Shown: positions 14,034 to 22,203, numbered from the stretch's first letter. The stretch is DNA of 39,173 nucleotides from an uncultured Pelagibacteraceae bacterium (GCA_902533965.1 CACANZ010000007.1:1-39173), one strand, 5' to 3'. A program made the numbers and translations. The notes: a model not told the origin generated them from the letters alone.

Positions 14034-14486
14034 ATGAAAATAATTTTGCAAATACTGCTTTCATCAATCTTAGCATCTTTATTTTTTGTCTTTATTGGTT
14101 TTGCCGACGACCATGGAAAAATTATAAAAGAAAGAAAATCATTATTTAAGCAAAATTATAGCCATGCAAAAAAGATGTCCGCAGAAATAGCAAAGGGTAA
14201 TAATGATAAAGTCATAGAGCTTTCTGAAAAAATGAGTACAAACTATGATAAACTCATTGATCTTTTTCCTGAAAATTCAAAAACAGGTTATGATACAGAA
14301 GCTTTGCCCACTATTTGGCTTCAAAAGGATGAATTTAATGCTTTGATGATTGAAACTTCAGACAAAGTTAAAAAATTTACCCAGATCGCTGCTAGCCTTA
14401 CAGGAGATGAATTAAAAGAAGCTCAAAAGAATTTAATTTGGTCAAGTTGCAAAGCGTGCCATGATAAATTTAGAATGCCCCACTAG
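14034..14486 (+). CDS. Cytochrome c' (c-556 type)
   Basis: A 150-residue periplasmic class II cytochrome c. Residues 1-23 are a signal peptide ending near GFADDHGK; the mature protein is a four-helix bundle with the heme site CKACHDKFR close to the C-terminus, as in cytochrome c' and c-556. A possible upstream heme-contact Met lies in KKMSAEIAKG. Family length. Divergent with the b561 gene, which is a plausible electron partner. Its TAG stop overlaps the convergent YjbQ stop in the tetramer CTAG. Confidence 0.9.
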   Translation: MKIILQILLSSILASLFFVFIGFADDHGKIIKERKSLFKQNYSHAKKMSAEIAKGNNDKVIELSEKMSTNYDKLIDLFPENSKTGYDTEALPTIWLQKDEFNALMIETSDKVKKFTQIAASLTGDELKEAQKNLIWSSCKACHDKFRMPH

Positions 14487-14905
14487 GCTATCACTGTCAT
14501 TGAAATAATTCTTTTTATTCCAAGATCATTGTTCTTATATCGGTGTTCAAATAAATACACTCCCTGCCATATACCAAGATCAAGTTTTTTTTCTTTAATT
14601 GGAATACTTAGTGTTGTGTTGGTCAGAGAAGACTTAATATGCGCAGGCATATCATCCGGACCCTCTTCACTGTGTAAGTAATTATCCTTTTCGGGTACTA
14701 TTTTGTCGTAGTAATTTTCTAAATCTTTAAGGACGTTAGGGTCTGCGTTTTCCTGAATAATTAGAGATGCGGATGTGTGTTTGATAAAAATAGTACAGAT
14801 ACCTTTTGATATTCTGTGTTTGCTAATAGCTTGATTTATAATATCTGTAATATTATAGAGCCCTTTGCCTTCAACTACTATTTCAAGTTCTTTTTGAATT
14901 AACAT
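14483..14905 (-). CDS. YjbQ / UPF0047 family protein
   Basis: A 140-residue cytosolic protein of the secondary thiamine-phosphate synthase (UPF0047/YjbQ) family. HTSASLIIQENADPNVLKDL and the closing LGIWQGVYLFEHR with HSEEGPDDMPAHIK in between are the family hallmarks, and the conserved His and Glu residues of the active-site pocket are present. Physiological role is poorly defined; a weak thiamine-phosphate synthase activity is known for some members. Monocistronic, facing away from selO with 44 nt between starts. Confidence 0.9.
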   Translation of the reverse strand: MLIQKELEIVVEGKGLYNITDIINQAISKHRISKGICTIFIKHTSASLIIQENADPNVLKDLENYYDKIVPEKDNYLHSEEGPDDMPAHIKSSLTNTTLSIPIKEKKLDLGIWQGVYLFEHRYKNNDLGIKRIISMTVIA

Positions 14906-14949
14906 TTTGATATAAATATTTGTAAAATTAAATTAAGTTTACAACAACA

Positions 14950-16410
14950 ATGAAGAATAATGTATCTCTTTCTGACACAGGGTGGAATTTACAAAATACT
15001 TATACCCAAATATCTGACAGACTTTTCTCAGAATTAAAACCAGATGCAGTTAATAATCCAAGCACCGTAATTATCAATAATCAGCTTGCCAAAAAACTTG
15101 GCCTAAATTTAAAAGGTGTCTCTGAAAAGGACCTATCAAATTTATTCTCAGGAAATAAATTGCCTAATGGTGCAAAGCCATTTGCACAAGCTTATGCTGG
15201 GCATCAATTTGGACAATTCACAATTCTTGGTGACGGTAGAGCTCACGTAGTCGGTGAACAAATGACCCCAGAGGGTGAAATATTTGATATTCAGTATAAA
15301 GGATCAGGACGAACACCTTATTCAAGGGGTGGAGATGGTAAGGCTGCATTAGGACCAATGTTACGTGAATATTTAATTAGTGAAGCAATGTATTATTTAG
15401 GTATTCCAACTACAAGAAGTTTAGCAGTTGTTGAGACCGGTGAAAAAGTCTACCGAGAAATTCCATTAAAAGGATCTATTTTAACACGAGTAGCAAGCAG
15501 CCATATAAGAATTGGTACTTTTCAGTTTTTAGCAGCGCATAAAGATTATGAAAGCATGAAATCTCTTCTTGATTTCTCAATAAAAAGACATTTCAGTGAT
15601 TTAAAATTCTCCGAAAATATAGCGATTGAATTCATAAAAGCTGTCATGCAAAAACAGATAAACTTAATTGTAGAATGGATGCGTGTTGGATTTATTCATG
15701 GAGTCATGAATACTGATAACTCAACAATATCAGGAGAGACAATTGATTATGGGCCTTGCGCTTTCATGGATCATTATGATGCCAATACAGTTTTTAGCTC
15801 AATTGATACGCAAGGAAGATATTCTTTTGCCAATCAACCCTCAATAATTCAATGGAATTTAGTTAGATTAGCAGAGTGCTTATTACCACTCATCGATGAA
15901 AACGAGAAAAAATCAGTTGAAATTGCTCAAAATCTTTTAAACACTTTTAGTTCATTGTTTAAGGATAGATGGACTCAAATGATGAGAAAAAAACTAGGTA
16001 TTGAAGATCAAAGCGAAGATGATGAAGAGCTCATCAATAACTTAATCAAATGGATGCAACTAAAAAAACCGGATTTTACAAATACTTTTTGTAATCTAAT
16101 GAATTATGATCATGCAGACGATAAAGAATTTGAAGATGATGAGTTTAATAATTGGAAAAGAGAATGGAAAGAAAGAGTTAAAAGAAAGGAATATTTAGAT
16201 ATGATGATGAGTTGTAATCCAATTTTAATTCCAAGAAATCATTTGGTTGAAGAGGCGCTCAGTGAAGCTGAAATAGTTGGAAAGCTTGATAAGTTTAATG
16301 AGCTTAACGAAATAATTTCTTCACCTTACCAATTAAAAAAAGTAAACACCAAATACTTGAAAACGCCAACTAAAACAAATATTCCTTATAAAACATTTTG
16401 TGGGACTTAA
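14950..16410 (+). CDS. selO: SelO / YdiU family protein adenylyltransferase
   Basis: A 486-residue pseudokinase of the SelO family, which transfers AMP from ATP to protein hydroxyl groups and is linked to redox stress. Visible: AYAGHQFGQFTILGDGRAHVVGEQ (residues about 81-104), the nucleotide-binding YKGSGRTPYSRGGDGKAALGP (117-136) with REYLISEAMYYLGIPTTRSL, and the inverted active site HGVMNTDNSTISGETIDYGPCAFMD. Length is normal. No selenocysteine or terminal Cys motif: the protein ends NIPYKTFCGT, with a single Cys near the C-terminus, which could be the equivalent redox residue. The stop overlaps that of the convergent permease in TTAA. Confidence 0.95.
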   Translation: MKNNVSLSDTGWNLQNTYTQISDRLFSELKPDAVNNPSTVIINNQLAKKLGLNLKGVSEKDLSNLFSGNKLPNGAKPFAQAYAGHQFGQFTILGDGRAHVVGEQMTPEGEIFDIQYKGSGRTPYSRGGDGKAALGPMLREYLISEAMYYLGIPTTRSLAVVETGEKVYREIPLKGSILTRVASSHIRIGTFQFLAAHKDYESMKSLLDFSIKRHFSDLKFSENIAIEFIKAVMQKQINLIVEWMRVGFIHGVMNTDNSTISGETIDYGPCAFMDHYDANTVFSSIDTQGRYSFANQPSIIQWNLVRLAECLLPLIDENEKKSVEIAQNLLNTFSSLFKDRWTQMMRKKLGIEDQSEDDEELINNLIKWMQLKKPDFTNTFCNLMNYDHADDKEFEDDEFNNWKREWKERVKRKEYLDMMMSCNPILIPRNHLVEEALSEAEIVGKLDKFNELNEIISSPYQLKKVNTKYLKTPTKTNIPYKTFCGT

Positions 16411-17165
16411 TAAACCTTCAGTCTCTTCTCAAGACGTCTTACTAAAAAAGAAACCACTAAAATGAGGACTAAATATTCTAATACTAAAAATGTATAAATT
16501 TCCAAAGGTCGATATTGACTAACTACGAGCTCATTAGCTTTCCTAGTTAACTCATTCAAACCAATAATTGATACAAGGGATGACATTTTGAGCATGTAAA
16601 CAAATTGATTGCCCAATGCAGGTAAAATTATTCGAACTGCTTGAGGTAATGTGATGTGATAGAAAATTTGAAAAAAATTCATACCCATAGATGAACCGGC
16701 TTCTTTTTGGCCCTTAGGCACGGCTTGGATTCCAGATCTAAAAATCTCCGCTATAAATGGGCTTTCACAGATACTTAATGCTATGATCCCTGCAGTAAAT
16801 GCAGTAAAATTTAGGTTTAGCAAAACAGGTAATCCATAGTAAACCCATAAAATCATGACTAAAACTGGTATTGCTCTAATTATCTCTGTATAGCCAACAT
16901 TTATATAGTTAAGAGCTCTGTTTCTTGAAATACTTGCAACGGAGACAATTAAGCCCAAAAATATTGCTATTATAATTGAAATTACCGATAGAATTATGGT
17001 GTAACCCAAACCACCAATTAAAAACTCTATATTCGATAGTCCAATCTTATTATTTGGCAGAATTACATACCAACCCCATTGATAATTTGATGAACATCCT
17101 GCCAAAACTAATAAAGACAAAAGCATCAGGAAGACATTGATTTTTCTAGCTATGTTGAAATTCAT
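16407..17165 (-). CDS. Polar amino-acid ABC transporter permease (HisM/GlnP type)
   Basis: A 252-residue inner-membrane permease. GLGYTIILSVISIIIAIFLGL begins the permease domain, TEIIRAIPVLVMILWVYYGLPVLL is typical of this subfamily, and the EAA loop EAGSSMGMNFFQIFYHITLPQAVRIILPALGNQF contacts the ATPase. Oddly the first 25 residues resemble a lipoprotein signal with a lipobox (LVLAGCSS); more likely this is an extra membrane segment. No ATPase gene is adjacent. Divergent from a binding protein with 73 nt between, with which it should form the importer. Confidence 0.88.
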   Translation of the reverse strand: MNFNIARKINVFLMLLSLLVLAGCSSNYQWGWYVILPNNKIGLSNIEFLIGGLGYTIILSVISIIIAIFLGLIVSVASISRNRALNYINVGYTEIIRAIPVLVMILWVYYGLPVLLNLNFTAFTAGIIALSICESPFIAEIFRSGIQAVPKGQKEAGSSMGMNFFQIFYHITLPQAVRIILPALGNQFVYMLKMSSLVSIIGLNELTRKANELVVSQYRPLEIYTFLVLEYLVLILVVSFLVRRLEKRLKVY

Positions 17166-17201
17166 GATAAAAAATATAATTATATTATCTAAATATAAAC
17201 G

Positions 17202-17207
17202 TATAAT
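17202..17207 (+). promoter_or_regulatory. Putative -10 box for the binding-protein gene
   Basis: TATAAT 32 nt before the ATG at 17239, with no good -35 match. The gene also has one of the clearer ribosome sites here, AGAGGA, 8 nt before the start. Confidence 0.4.
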
Positions 17208-17238
17208 TTTTTAAAAATATTAAAAAGAGGAAAATCAT

Positions 17239-18003
17239 ATGAAGCTCGTTCAAGCATTATTAATTTCTATTGCATTATTTATCTCATCTTTATCTTATGC
17301 ATCCACACTAGATGAAATTATGAAAACTGGTGTACTTAAAGTCGGAACAACTGGCGATTTTCCAGGCTGGAGCTTTATGAATCCTGAAACAAATGAATAC
17401 GAAGGTTACGATATTGATGTAGCAAAAAAACTAGCTGAAGATATGGGTGTTGATATTGAGTTTGTTGCAACAGATTGGAAAAATCTTGTTTCAGGTGTGG
17501 TAGCCTCTAAATATCACATGACATCCAGCGCTTCAATAACCACTAAGAGAGCACTTACCGCTGGTTATTCGAATTCATATTATGGCACTGGAACGGTAGC
17601 AATGACACTGGCTAAAAATTTAGAAAATATTGGAAGATGGGATAACATCAACAATGCCAATACAACAGTTGCTGTTACGCTCGGAACAGTCTTTGAAAAT
17701 GAAGCTAAAAAATCTTTTCCAGATTCTAAAATTGTGATGGTTGAAGCTCCTGCACGTGAATATCAGGAAGTGTTGTCAGGAAGAGCTGATGTATCATTAA
17801 CAAGCAAAGTTGATGCTATGAATCTTATCAATTTATATCCAGAGCTATCAATCATAAATATTGATGAGCCTAAAAATGCAAAACTATTCGCAATTTTGTT
17901 ACCAAGAGGTGACCAAGAATGGATAAACTTTATAAATCATTGGATTTCAGATCAAAAAAATAAAGGATTTTTTAATCAAACGGCATCAAAGTTTGGATTA
18001 TAG
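17239..18003 (+). CDS. ABC transporter substrate-binding protein, family 3
   Basis: A 254-residue periplasmic solute-binding protein (SBP_bac_3). Residues 1-21 are a signal peptide ending SLSYA|STLDE. GVLKVGTTGDFPGWSFMNPETNEYEGYDIDVAKKLAEDMG is the family opening; EGYDIDVA carries the conserved Asp that contacts the amino-acid ligand. The pattern is also close to cyclohexadienyl dehydratase-like members, so a ligand or even an enzymatic role cannot be fixed. Divergent from the permease at 16407. The last 28 nt overlap the convergent MATE gene. Confidence 0.88.
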   Translation: MKLVQALLISIALFISSLSYASTLDEIMKTGVLKVGTTGDFPGWSFMNPETNEYEGYDIDVAKKLAEDMGVDIEFVATDWKNLVSGVVASKYHMTSSASITTKRALTAGYSNSYYGTGTVAMTLAKNLENIGRWDNINNANTTVAVTLGTVFENEAKKSFPDSKIVMVEAPAREYQEVLSGRADVSLTSKVDAMNLINLYPELSIINIDEPKNAKLFAILLPRGDQEWINFINHWISDQKNKGFFNQTASKFGL

Positions 18004-19337
18004 TTTTTTTGCATAAAGCTGATTTGGTAAGTCGAAAATTTGTAGACTGCAGCTGCAAATATGTAGTTAATCGTCAATATCACTAAAAACATTGTAGTAA
18101 AATCAACTTTTAAATAGAGAACTGCAACGGAAAGTCCACAAACTGGTAATATCACCATTCTCATTAGATTAATTATCATTTGATAATTTGGTTTTTTAAG
18201 TCCTTGAAGTAATGCTGACGATATAAAGAAAATTGGATAGCAAGGTCCGGCAAATGCAGCGATCTTTAAGTAAGTCGATCCATAATAAATAATTTCTTTA
18301 TTATCGCTAAAAAAGAACATGATGTAGTCTGATAAAAAGAAAATACACAGTCCACATATAGCCATAAAGAAAGTTCCATAAAAAATTGACCTATTATAGG
18401 TCTCATGAATTCTACTAAAATTCATAGCGCCAAAATTCTGACCAACTAAAGCGAGAGTAGAAGCATTTAAGCCTAAAACAGGTAATAGAAAAAGTTGTTC
18501 AAAGCGTATCGCTGCACCATACCCGCCTGCTGAATAATCCCCGTAGGTTGAAACATAAAATAATATGACGAAAACCCCCAAACCAATAAACATCATTGAA
18601 ATTGTAGCGGGAACGGCTTGAGATAAAATTTCCTTTTGTAAATTATATTTTGGCACAAAGCATTCTGGGTAAAGAAATTTTTTTAAATTTGTCTTATTTA
18701 CTTTCATAGCAATATAAATTAATCCAAACAGTTGTGAACTTAATGTTGCTAAGGCTATACCTTTCACTCCCATTGCGGGAATAAAATATATTCCATAAAT
18801 AAATGTGGGATTTAAAACTAGATTAAGAAAGAATGAAATAATTAGGACATTCCTTAGAGACTTTGTATCCCCTTTAGAAGCTAGAAATGAGTTAATAGTC
18901 AGTTGTAAGAAAAACAACGAGGCACCAATGAAAATTATATCCATATAGTCTTTCGCATAGAATATAATTTCAGGATTTGTTTTCAAAAATATAAGAATAG
19001 GTTCTGTTCCATAAATTCCAACTAACGAAATTAGAACAGATACAATTAAACTAGTAAGAATAGCCTGAGCAAGAAGAAGCGATGCTTTTTTTTCATCATT
19101 TTTTCCAAGAGCGTTTGAAATTAGTGCTGTAACTCCTATGGATAAGCCTGCGGTAAACCCAATAATTATGAAGTAAATTGGAAATGATTTTGCAATAGCA
19201 GTGATAGCATCAGGTGATATTAATCCAGCAAACTTAACATCAACGATGTTATAGAGTGTTTGAAAAAGAGTACCAACACTTGAAGGAATTGCAATTCGCC
19301 TTATTAAAGTTGAAATATTATCTTTAGTGAGATCCAT
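17976..19337 (-). CDS. MATE family efflux transporter
   Basis: A 453-residue, 12-helix multidrug and toxin extrusion family transporter (NorM/DinF-like, cation-coupled). FQTLYNIVDVKFAGLISPDAITAIAKSFPI in the first repeat and QNFGAMNFSRIHETYNRSIFYG in the second are typical, and the two six-helix halves are both complete. Substrate unknown. Its 3' end overlaps the convergent binding-protein gene by 28 nt. The upstream 192 nt up to the cold-shock gene hold the cold-shock leader and no other gene. Confidence 0.9.
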   Translation of the reverse strand: MDLTKDNISTLIRRIAIPSSVGTLFQTLYNIVDVKFAGLISPDAITAIAKSFPIYFIIIGFTAGLSIGVTALISNALGKNDEKKASLLLAQAILTSLIVSVLISLVGIYGTEPILIFLKTNPEIIFYAKDYMDIIFIGASLFFLQLTINSFLASKGDTKSLRNVLIISFFLNLVLNPTFIYGIYFIPAMGVKGIALATLSSQLFGLIYIAMKVNKTNLKKFLYPECFVPKYNLQKEILSQAVPATISMMFIGLGVFVILFYVSTYGDYSAGGYGAAIRFEQLFLLPVLGLNASTLALVGQNFGAMNFSRIHETYNRSIFYGTFFMAICGLCIFFLSDYIMFFFSDNKEIIYYGSTYLKIAAFAGPCYPIFFISSALLQGLKKPNYQMIINLMRMVILPVCGLSVAVLYLKVDFTTMFLVILTINYIFAAAVYKFSTYQISFMQKNYNPNFDAV

Positions 19338-19473
19338 AAAATCAGTTATACCTTCTATTTAGATACGAGTATTTTGCAAATTTAAACGTAAAGTTAATTC
19401 AATTATTATCATTAAAACAATTTACTTTTAGTCTATATATAGCTATAAGATCCGTCTAAAGATTACGTTTTTG

Positions 19474-19521
19474 TTCCTTTTTTATGGAGTAATACGAAGT
19501 CTAAATTAAATAAAAAAGGAA
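19474..19521 (+). promoter_or_regulatory. Inverted repeat sequestering the cold-shock gene Shine-Dalgarno site
   Basis: TTCCTTTTTTAT (19474-19485) is perfectly complementary to ATAAAAAAGGAA (19510-19521), with a 24-nt loop. The ribosome site AAGGA (19516-19520) lies inside the 3' arm, 9 nt before the ATG. In the mRNA this would hide the Shine-Dalgarno sequence, implying translational control in a cold-shock leader. The repeat is directly seen; the regulation is inferred. Confidence 0.6.
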
Positions 19522-19529
19522 TAACAACT

Positions 19530-19736
19530 ATGGCTACTGGTACTGTTAAATGGTTTAACCCAAAAAAAGGATATGGATTTATTGCCCCTGAAGAAGGTGA
19601 TAAAGATATATTTGTTCACATCACAGCTGTTCAAGCTGCGGGTATGAAAAAATTGGATGAAGGCCAAAAACTATCATATGACGCTGAGGAAAAAGATGGA
19701 AAAGTCTCAGCAGTAAATCTACAAGCAGCAGAATAA
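19530..19736 (+). CDS. Cold-shock domain protein
   Basis: A 68-residue single cold-shock domain (OB fold) protein, an RNA/ssDNA chaperone. [22 protein letters not shown] contains RNP1 (KGYGFI) and DIFVHI is RNP2; [20 protein letters not shown] completes the fold. Full family length. It has a long AT-rich leader, as cspA genes do, with a 12-bp inverted repeat covering the ribosome site. The next gene on the opposite strand starts its stop codon immediately after this one's. Confidence 0.95.
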   Translation: MATGTVKWFNPKKGYGFIAPEEGDKDIFVHITAVQAAGMKKLDEGQKLSYDAEEKDGKVSAVNLQAAE

Positions 19737-20114
19737 TTAAGCTGCTTTATCTATCATATCTAGCCACATTGTGAATTCATCAATTAATTCACTTGCTGGC
19801 TGGATTATCTTAACCCTCTTATCTTTTGAGCTTACTTGAGTAACAAGTGATCCTTTACTAATTTCATCGTTAATAAAATTAATTATAGTAGCTCTCGAAG
19901 CAAGATCTGACATGTTTTTTGTTAGGTATTCTTTAGTGCACTCAATTTTATTAACATTTGAATCAAAATATAGTCTCATTATCTCATAGCATATTCTAAT
20001 ACCATAAACTGACCGGCGAAAATGACTTAATCGGCTAAAGACTTTTCTGTCACCAGCACTTTCAAAAACTTTAATTTGTTTTACAACTTGTTCAAAAATT
20101 TTTTCGGTTTTCAT
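19737..20114 (-). CDS. Putative winged-helix (MarR-like) DNA-binding protein
   Basis: A 125-residue protein. I use the ATG at 20114 because it has GAGG upstream; a TTG at 20126 is the only longer start. SRLSHFRRSVYGIRICYEIMRLYFD, then TKEYLTKNMSDLASRATIINFINDEISKGSLVTQVSSKDKRVKIIQPASELIDEFTMWLDMI has the helix-turn-helix plus wing arrangement of MarR-type regulators (recognition helix SRATIINFINDEISKG, wing KDKRVKIIQPA). A single-domain transcription factor is inferred; target unknown. Two AT-rich palindromes lie just upstream (20141-20156 and 20161-20181). Confidence 0.6.
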   Translation of the reverse strand: MKTEKIFEQVVKQIKVFESAGDRKVFSRLSHFRRSVYGIRICYEIMRLYFDSNVNKIECTKEYLTKNMSDLASRATIINFINDEISKGSLVTQVSSKDKRVKIIQPASELIDEFTMWLDMIDKAA

Positions 20115-20140
20115 AAAGCACCTCAATAATAATTTCAGAA

Positions 20141-20156
20141 ACTATTATTAAATAGT
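20141..20156. promoter_or_regulatory. Inverted repeat, ACTATT-ATTA-AATAGT
   Basis: Perfect 6-bp arms with a 4-nt centre in the divergent region, 27 nt upstream of the winged-helix gene start. Candidate operator; AT-rich so chance is possible. Confidence 0.3.
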
Positions 20157-20160
20157 ATGG

Positions 20161-20181
20161 ATAATTATTAATAATAATTAT
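20161..20181. promoter_or_regulatory. 10-bp-arm palindrome between divergent genes
   Basis: ATAATTATTA, one central A, TAATAATTAT: perfect 10-bp arms. Located 47 nt upstream of the winged-helix gene and 78 nt upstream of the gene at 20259. MarR-type regulators commonly bind such palindromes in their own promoter, so an autoregulatory operator is possible (inference). Confidence 0.35.
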
Positions 20182-20258
20182 TTGCCAGATTGGCGGCATA
20201 TATTAGAATAAAAAATATTAACTAACTGTTTTTATTTATTTTTATATTTCAGCTACAT

Positions 20259-20486
20259 ATGAATGAAGATAATAAAAAAAAAATTTGGAAATTAATCCAG
20301 AAAACTGGCGATGAACTTATAGGCAGGTTACCCGACCATCCTTCACACCCAAAAGGTCGAAATCCTTATGCTCATATTGCACTTGAAATAAAAAATCATT
20401 TTGGAATGTCATATAAAGACATTGGAGACGATAAAATACCTGAACTTGAGAAATTTATTGAATTTATCCAGAATAATCCGAGATAA
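20259..20486 (+). CDS. Conserved-looking small hypothetical protein (75 aa)
   Basis: I do not recognise the family. A 75-residue soluble protein with a basic first helix (MNEDNKKKIWKLIQKTGDELI), a central GRLPDHPSHPKGRNPYAHIALEIKNHFGMSYKDI rich in His, Pro and Gly that looks like a conserved functional motif, and a final helix KIPELEKFIEFIQNNP. No Cys, no signal peptide. Its stop is directly followed by the stop of the convergent sterol-desaturase-family gene. Sequence complexity and good codon usage make it a credible gene. Confidence 0.65.
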   Translation: MNEDNKKKIWKLIQKTGDELIGRLPDHPSHPKGRNPYAHIALEIKNHFGMSYKDIGDDKIPELEKFIEFIQNNPR

Positions 20487-21335
20487 TCATGGCTTCCACT
20501 CAGGCTTACCAAAGAATGAGAGGAATCTTTCCTTTTGGTTTTTCGAATTTTTAAAATCCGAAATCATTTGTTGCCAAAACATAAAAGTTATTTTGATAGG
20601 ATTAAATGTTTTAACATTTTCTCTTATTCCAAATTTTACAGGCTCAATTTCTTCTGCAAAAGTTCCAAAGAGTCTATCCCATACGATTAGTAAGTTACCG
20701 TAATTCTTATCAATGTAGCATTCATTACTGCCATGGTGAACTCTGTGTGATGAAGGTGTAACTAAAAAGTATTCTAAAACACCCAGTCGTCTTATCCATT
20801 GTGTGTGCCCAATAACGCCCCAAAGTGTAGACGCAACTCCTGCTACAGCAGTAATAATTGGATCAAATCCTATTAATGGCATTACAATGAAAAATGGTAC
20901 TTTTGTTATCGGCCCAAACCAAGCTTGCCTTAATGAAACAGTAAAGTTCATTTCCTCACTAGAATGATGGTTCATGTGAACTGCCCACATGAAACGAACT
21001 CTATGCGAAAAGCGATGATACCAGTAGTACACAAAGTCAATCATTACAAAAGTTACGATCCAAACAGCCCATGTTGGAAGCAGTTCATTCACTGTAATAA
21101 ATTTGAATTGGTGAAGATAAATGTATAGAAAAAAAATTGAGCTTTTTGTTAGAAGCCCTATCATAAAATTTCCAATTAATAATCCTAGGCCCGCTAAGGT
21201 ATCTCTAAATTTATACAAACCTAACCCGTTTACAGATGAGTAAATTACCTCAGCTGTAATGAGTAATAGAACAATTGGTACGCCATATGCGTATATGTCG
21301 AATTCAGTCATTTTTTCTATTGAAATGTATAACAT
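20487..21335 (-). CDS. Fatty acid hydroxylase / sterol desaturase superfamily membrane enzyme
   Basis: A 282-residue membrane di-iron oxygenase. Three His clusters are present in the correct order: YYWYHRFSHRVRFMWAVHMNHHSSEEMN (HxxxH and HxxHH) and, after two more helices, SSHRVHHGSNECYIDKNYG (HxxHH), followed by NLLIVWDRLFGTF, which is diagnostic of the family. Substrates in the family include sterols, carotenoids, fatty acids and alkylglycerols; none can be chosen here. Starts are possible at 21335 or at an ATG eight codons later (21311); the first 21 nt of the divergent gap to the TPR gene are short. Confidence 0.9.
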   Translation of the reverse strand: MLYISIEKMTEFDIYAYGVPIVLLLITAEVIYSSVNGLGLYKFRDTLAGLGLLIGNFMIGLLTKSSIFFLYIYLHQFKFITVNELLPTWAVWIVTFVMIDFVYYWYHRFSHRVRFMWAVHMNHHSSEEMNFTVSLRQAWFGPITKVPFFIVMPLIGFDPIITAVAGVASTLWGVIGHTQWIRRLGVLEYFLVTPSSHRVHHGSNECYIDKNYGNLLIVWDRLFGTFAEEIEPVKFGIRENVKTFNPIKITFMFWQQMISDFKNSKNQKERFLSFFGKPEWKP

Positions 21336-21355
21336 TAGAATTATTTCAGGAAAAT

Positions 21356-21931
21356 ATGAAAAATATAATCTTTATCATTCTTATCAGTATTAGCTTGGCT
21401 TTTTCTGCTTCAGCCAAGAATGACGGTGGCGGCAGCTCAGGAGGTAGCTCAGGAGGTAGTTCTGGCGGCAGCTCAGGAGGCAGCTCAGGAGGTAGTTCTG
21501 GCAGCAGCTCAGGTAGTAGTTCTGATAGCGGCGGAGGAAGTTATTCGGGAAGTACTGGGTATGATAAGGAGTTAAAACGAATTCTGTTTGAAATCGAAAA
21601 GAATGAGAATTATCAAGGTGCGCTCAAAGACTTAGAAATTTATGTCTATGAAAATCCTCAAAATGCAAACGGTTGGAATTTAATTGGCTTTGCAAGTCGC
21701 AAACTGGGCAAATTTGATGACGCAGAACTATATTATAATACAGGTTTAGAAATTGAACCGCAACATGACGATATATTAGCCTATCAAGGTGAGCTATATT
21801 TACAAACAAATCGATATGAAATGGCCCTTGAAAACCTGGCAATACTGACAGATATCTGTATCTTTAATTGTTCGGAAAAAATCGAGTTAGCCGAGGCAAT
21901 AGAGAAATACGAGTTAGAGAATAATCTTTAA
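21356..21931 (+). CDS. Exported TPR protein with Ser-Gly repeat linker
   Basis: A 191-residue exported protein. I start at 21356 (MKNIIFIILISISLAFSASA, a clear signal peptide); longer in-frame starts overlap the divergent gene and add nothing. Residues about 21-65 are a low-complexity Ser-Gly linker built from a tandem GGSSGG-type repeat. The remainder contains tetratricopeptide-like helices (NPQNANGWNLIGFASRKLGKFDDAELYYNTGLEIEPQHDDILAYQGELYLQTNRYEMALENL). Likely a periplasmic protein-interaction scaffold. First gene of a probable five-gene operon running to 25060. Confidence 0.85.
   Translation: MKNIIFIILISISLAFSASAKNDGGGSSGGSSGGSSGGSSGGSSGGSSGSSSGSSSDSGGGSYSGSTGYDKELKRILFEIEKNENYQGALKDLEIYVYENPQNANGWNLIGFASRKLGKFDDAELYYNTGLEIEPQHDDILAYQGELYLQTNRYEMALENLAILTDICIFNCSEKIELAEAIEKYELENNL
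21424..21540 (+). repeat. Imperfect tandem repeat encoding Ser-Gly linker
   Basis: Repeated units of the type GGAGGTAGCTCA / GGCGGCAGCTCA, alternating GGCAGC and GGTAGT versions, encode a run of GGSS motifs. Such short tandem repeats expand and contract by slippage, so linker length may vary between strains. Confidence 0.8.
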
Positions 21932-21982
21932 CCAGTTGATTTATTTTCCCAGTCAAATTAATCTTTTATAGGAAAATTTGTC

Positions 21983-22201
21983 ATGATTAAAATTTTAGTC
22001 TTTTTTGTTCTAGGAGCAGCTACTCTATACTTTATAATCAGGGCCTTAGTCAACACTGAGCCTGGCAGATTATCCCGTGTCATAAAGATTATTATCTTTG
22101 CCGCGATTATAATTGCAGTTGTTTTTATGCTGACCAGAGGTAATTTAGGTTTTCTTGCACCTATCATTGGACTTGCAAGAAGATTGTTAGTTGGTTTTTA
22201 A
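21983..22201 (+). CDS. Small membrane protein (72 aa), DjlA-N-terminus-like
   Basis: A 72-residue protein with two hydrophobic helices (IKILVFFVLGAATLYFIIRAL and IKIIIFAAIIIAVVFMLTRG) around the polar NTEPGRLSRV, ending in a basic amphipathic tail (LARRLLVGF). The arrangement of xxTxPxxLxxxxK, RGxxxxxxPIxxLxxxL resembles the N-terminal membrane part of alphaproteobacterial membrane-bound J-domain proteins, but no J domain follows. Function unknown. It sits 51 nt after the TPR gene and 2 nt before the cupredoxin gene, so cotranscription is likely. Confidence 0.7.
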   Translation: MIKILVFFVLGAATLYFIIRALVNTEPGRLSRVIKIIIFAAIIIAVVFMLTRGNLGFLAPIIGLARRLLVGF

Positions 22202-22203
22202 AA

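Noticed and set aside
19724-19746. Bidirectional terminator at the cold-shock / winged-helix convergent ends (AGCAGC / GCTGCT)
   Set aside because: The stem is only 6 bp with an 11-nt loop and no U-run on either strand; the arms are also coding codons for Ala residues.
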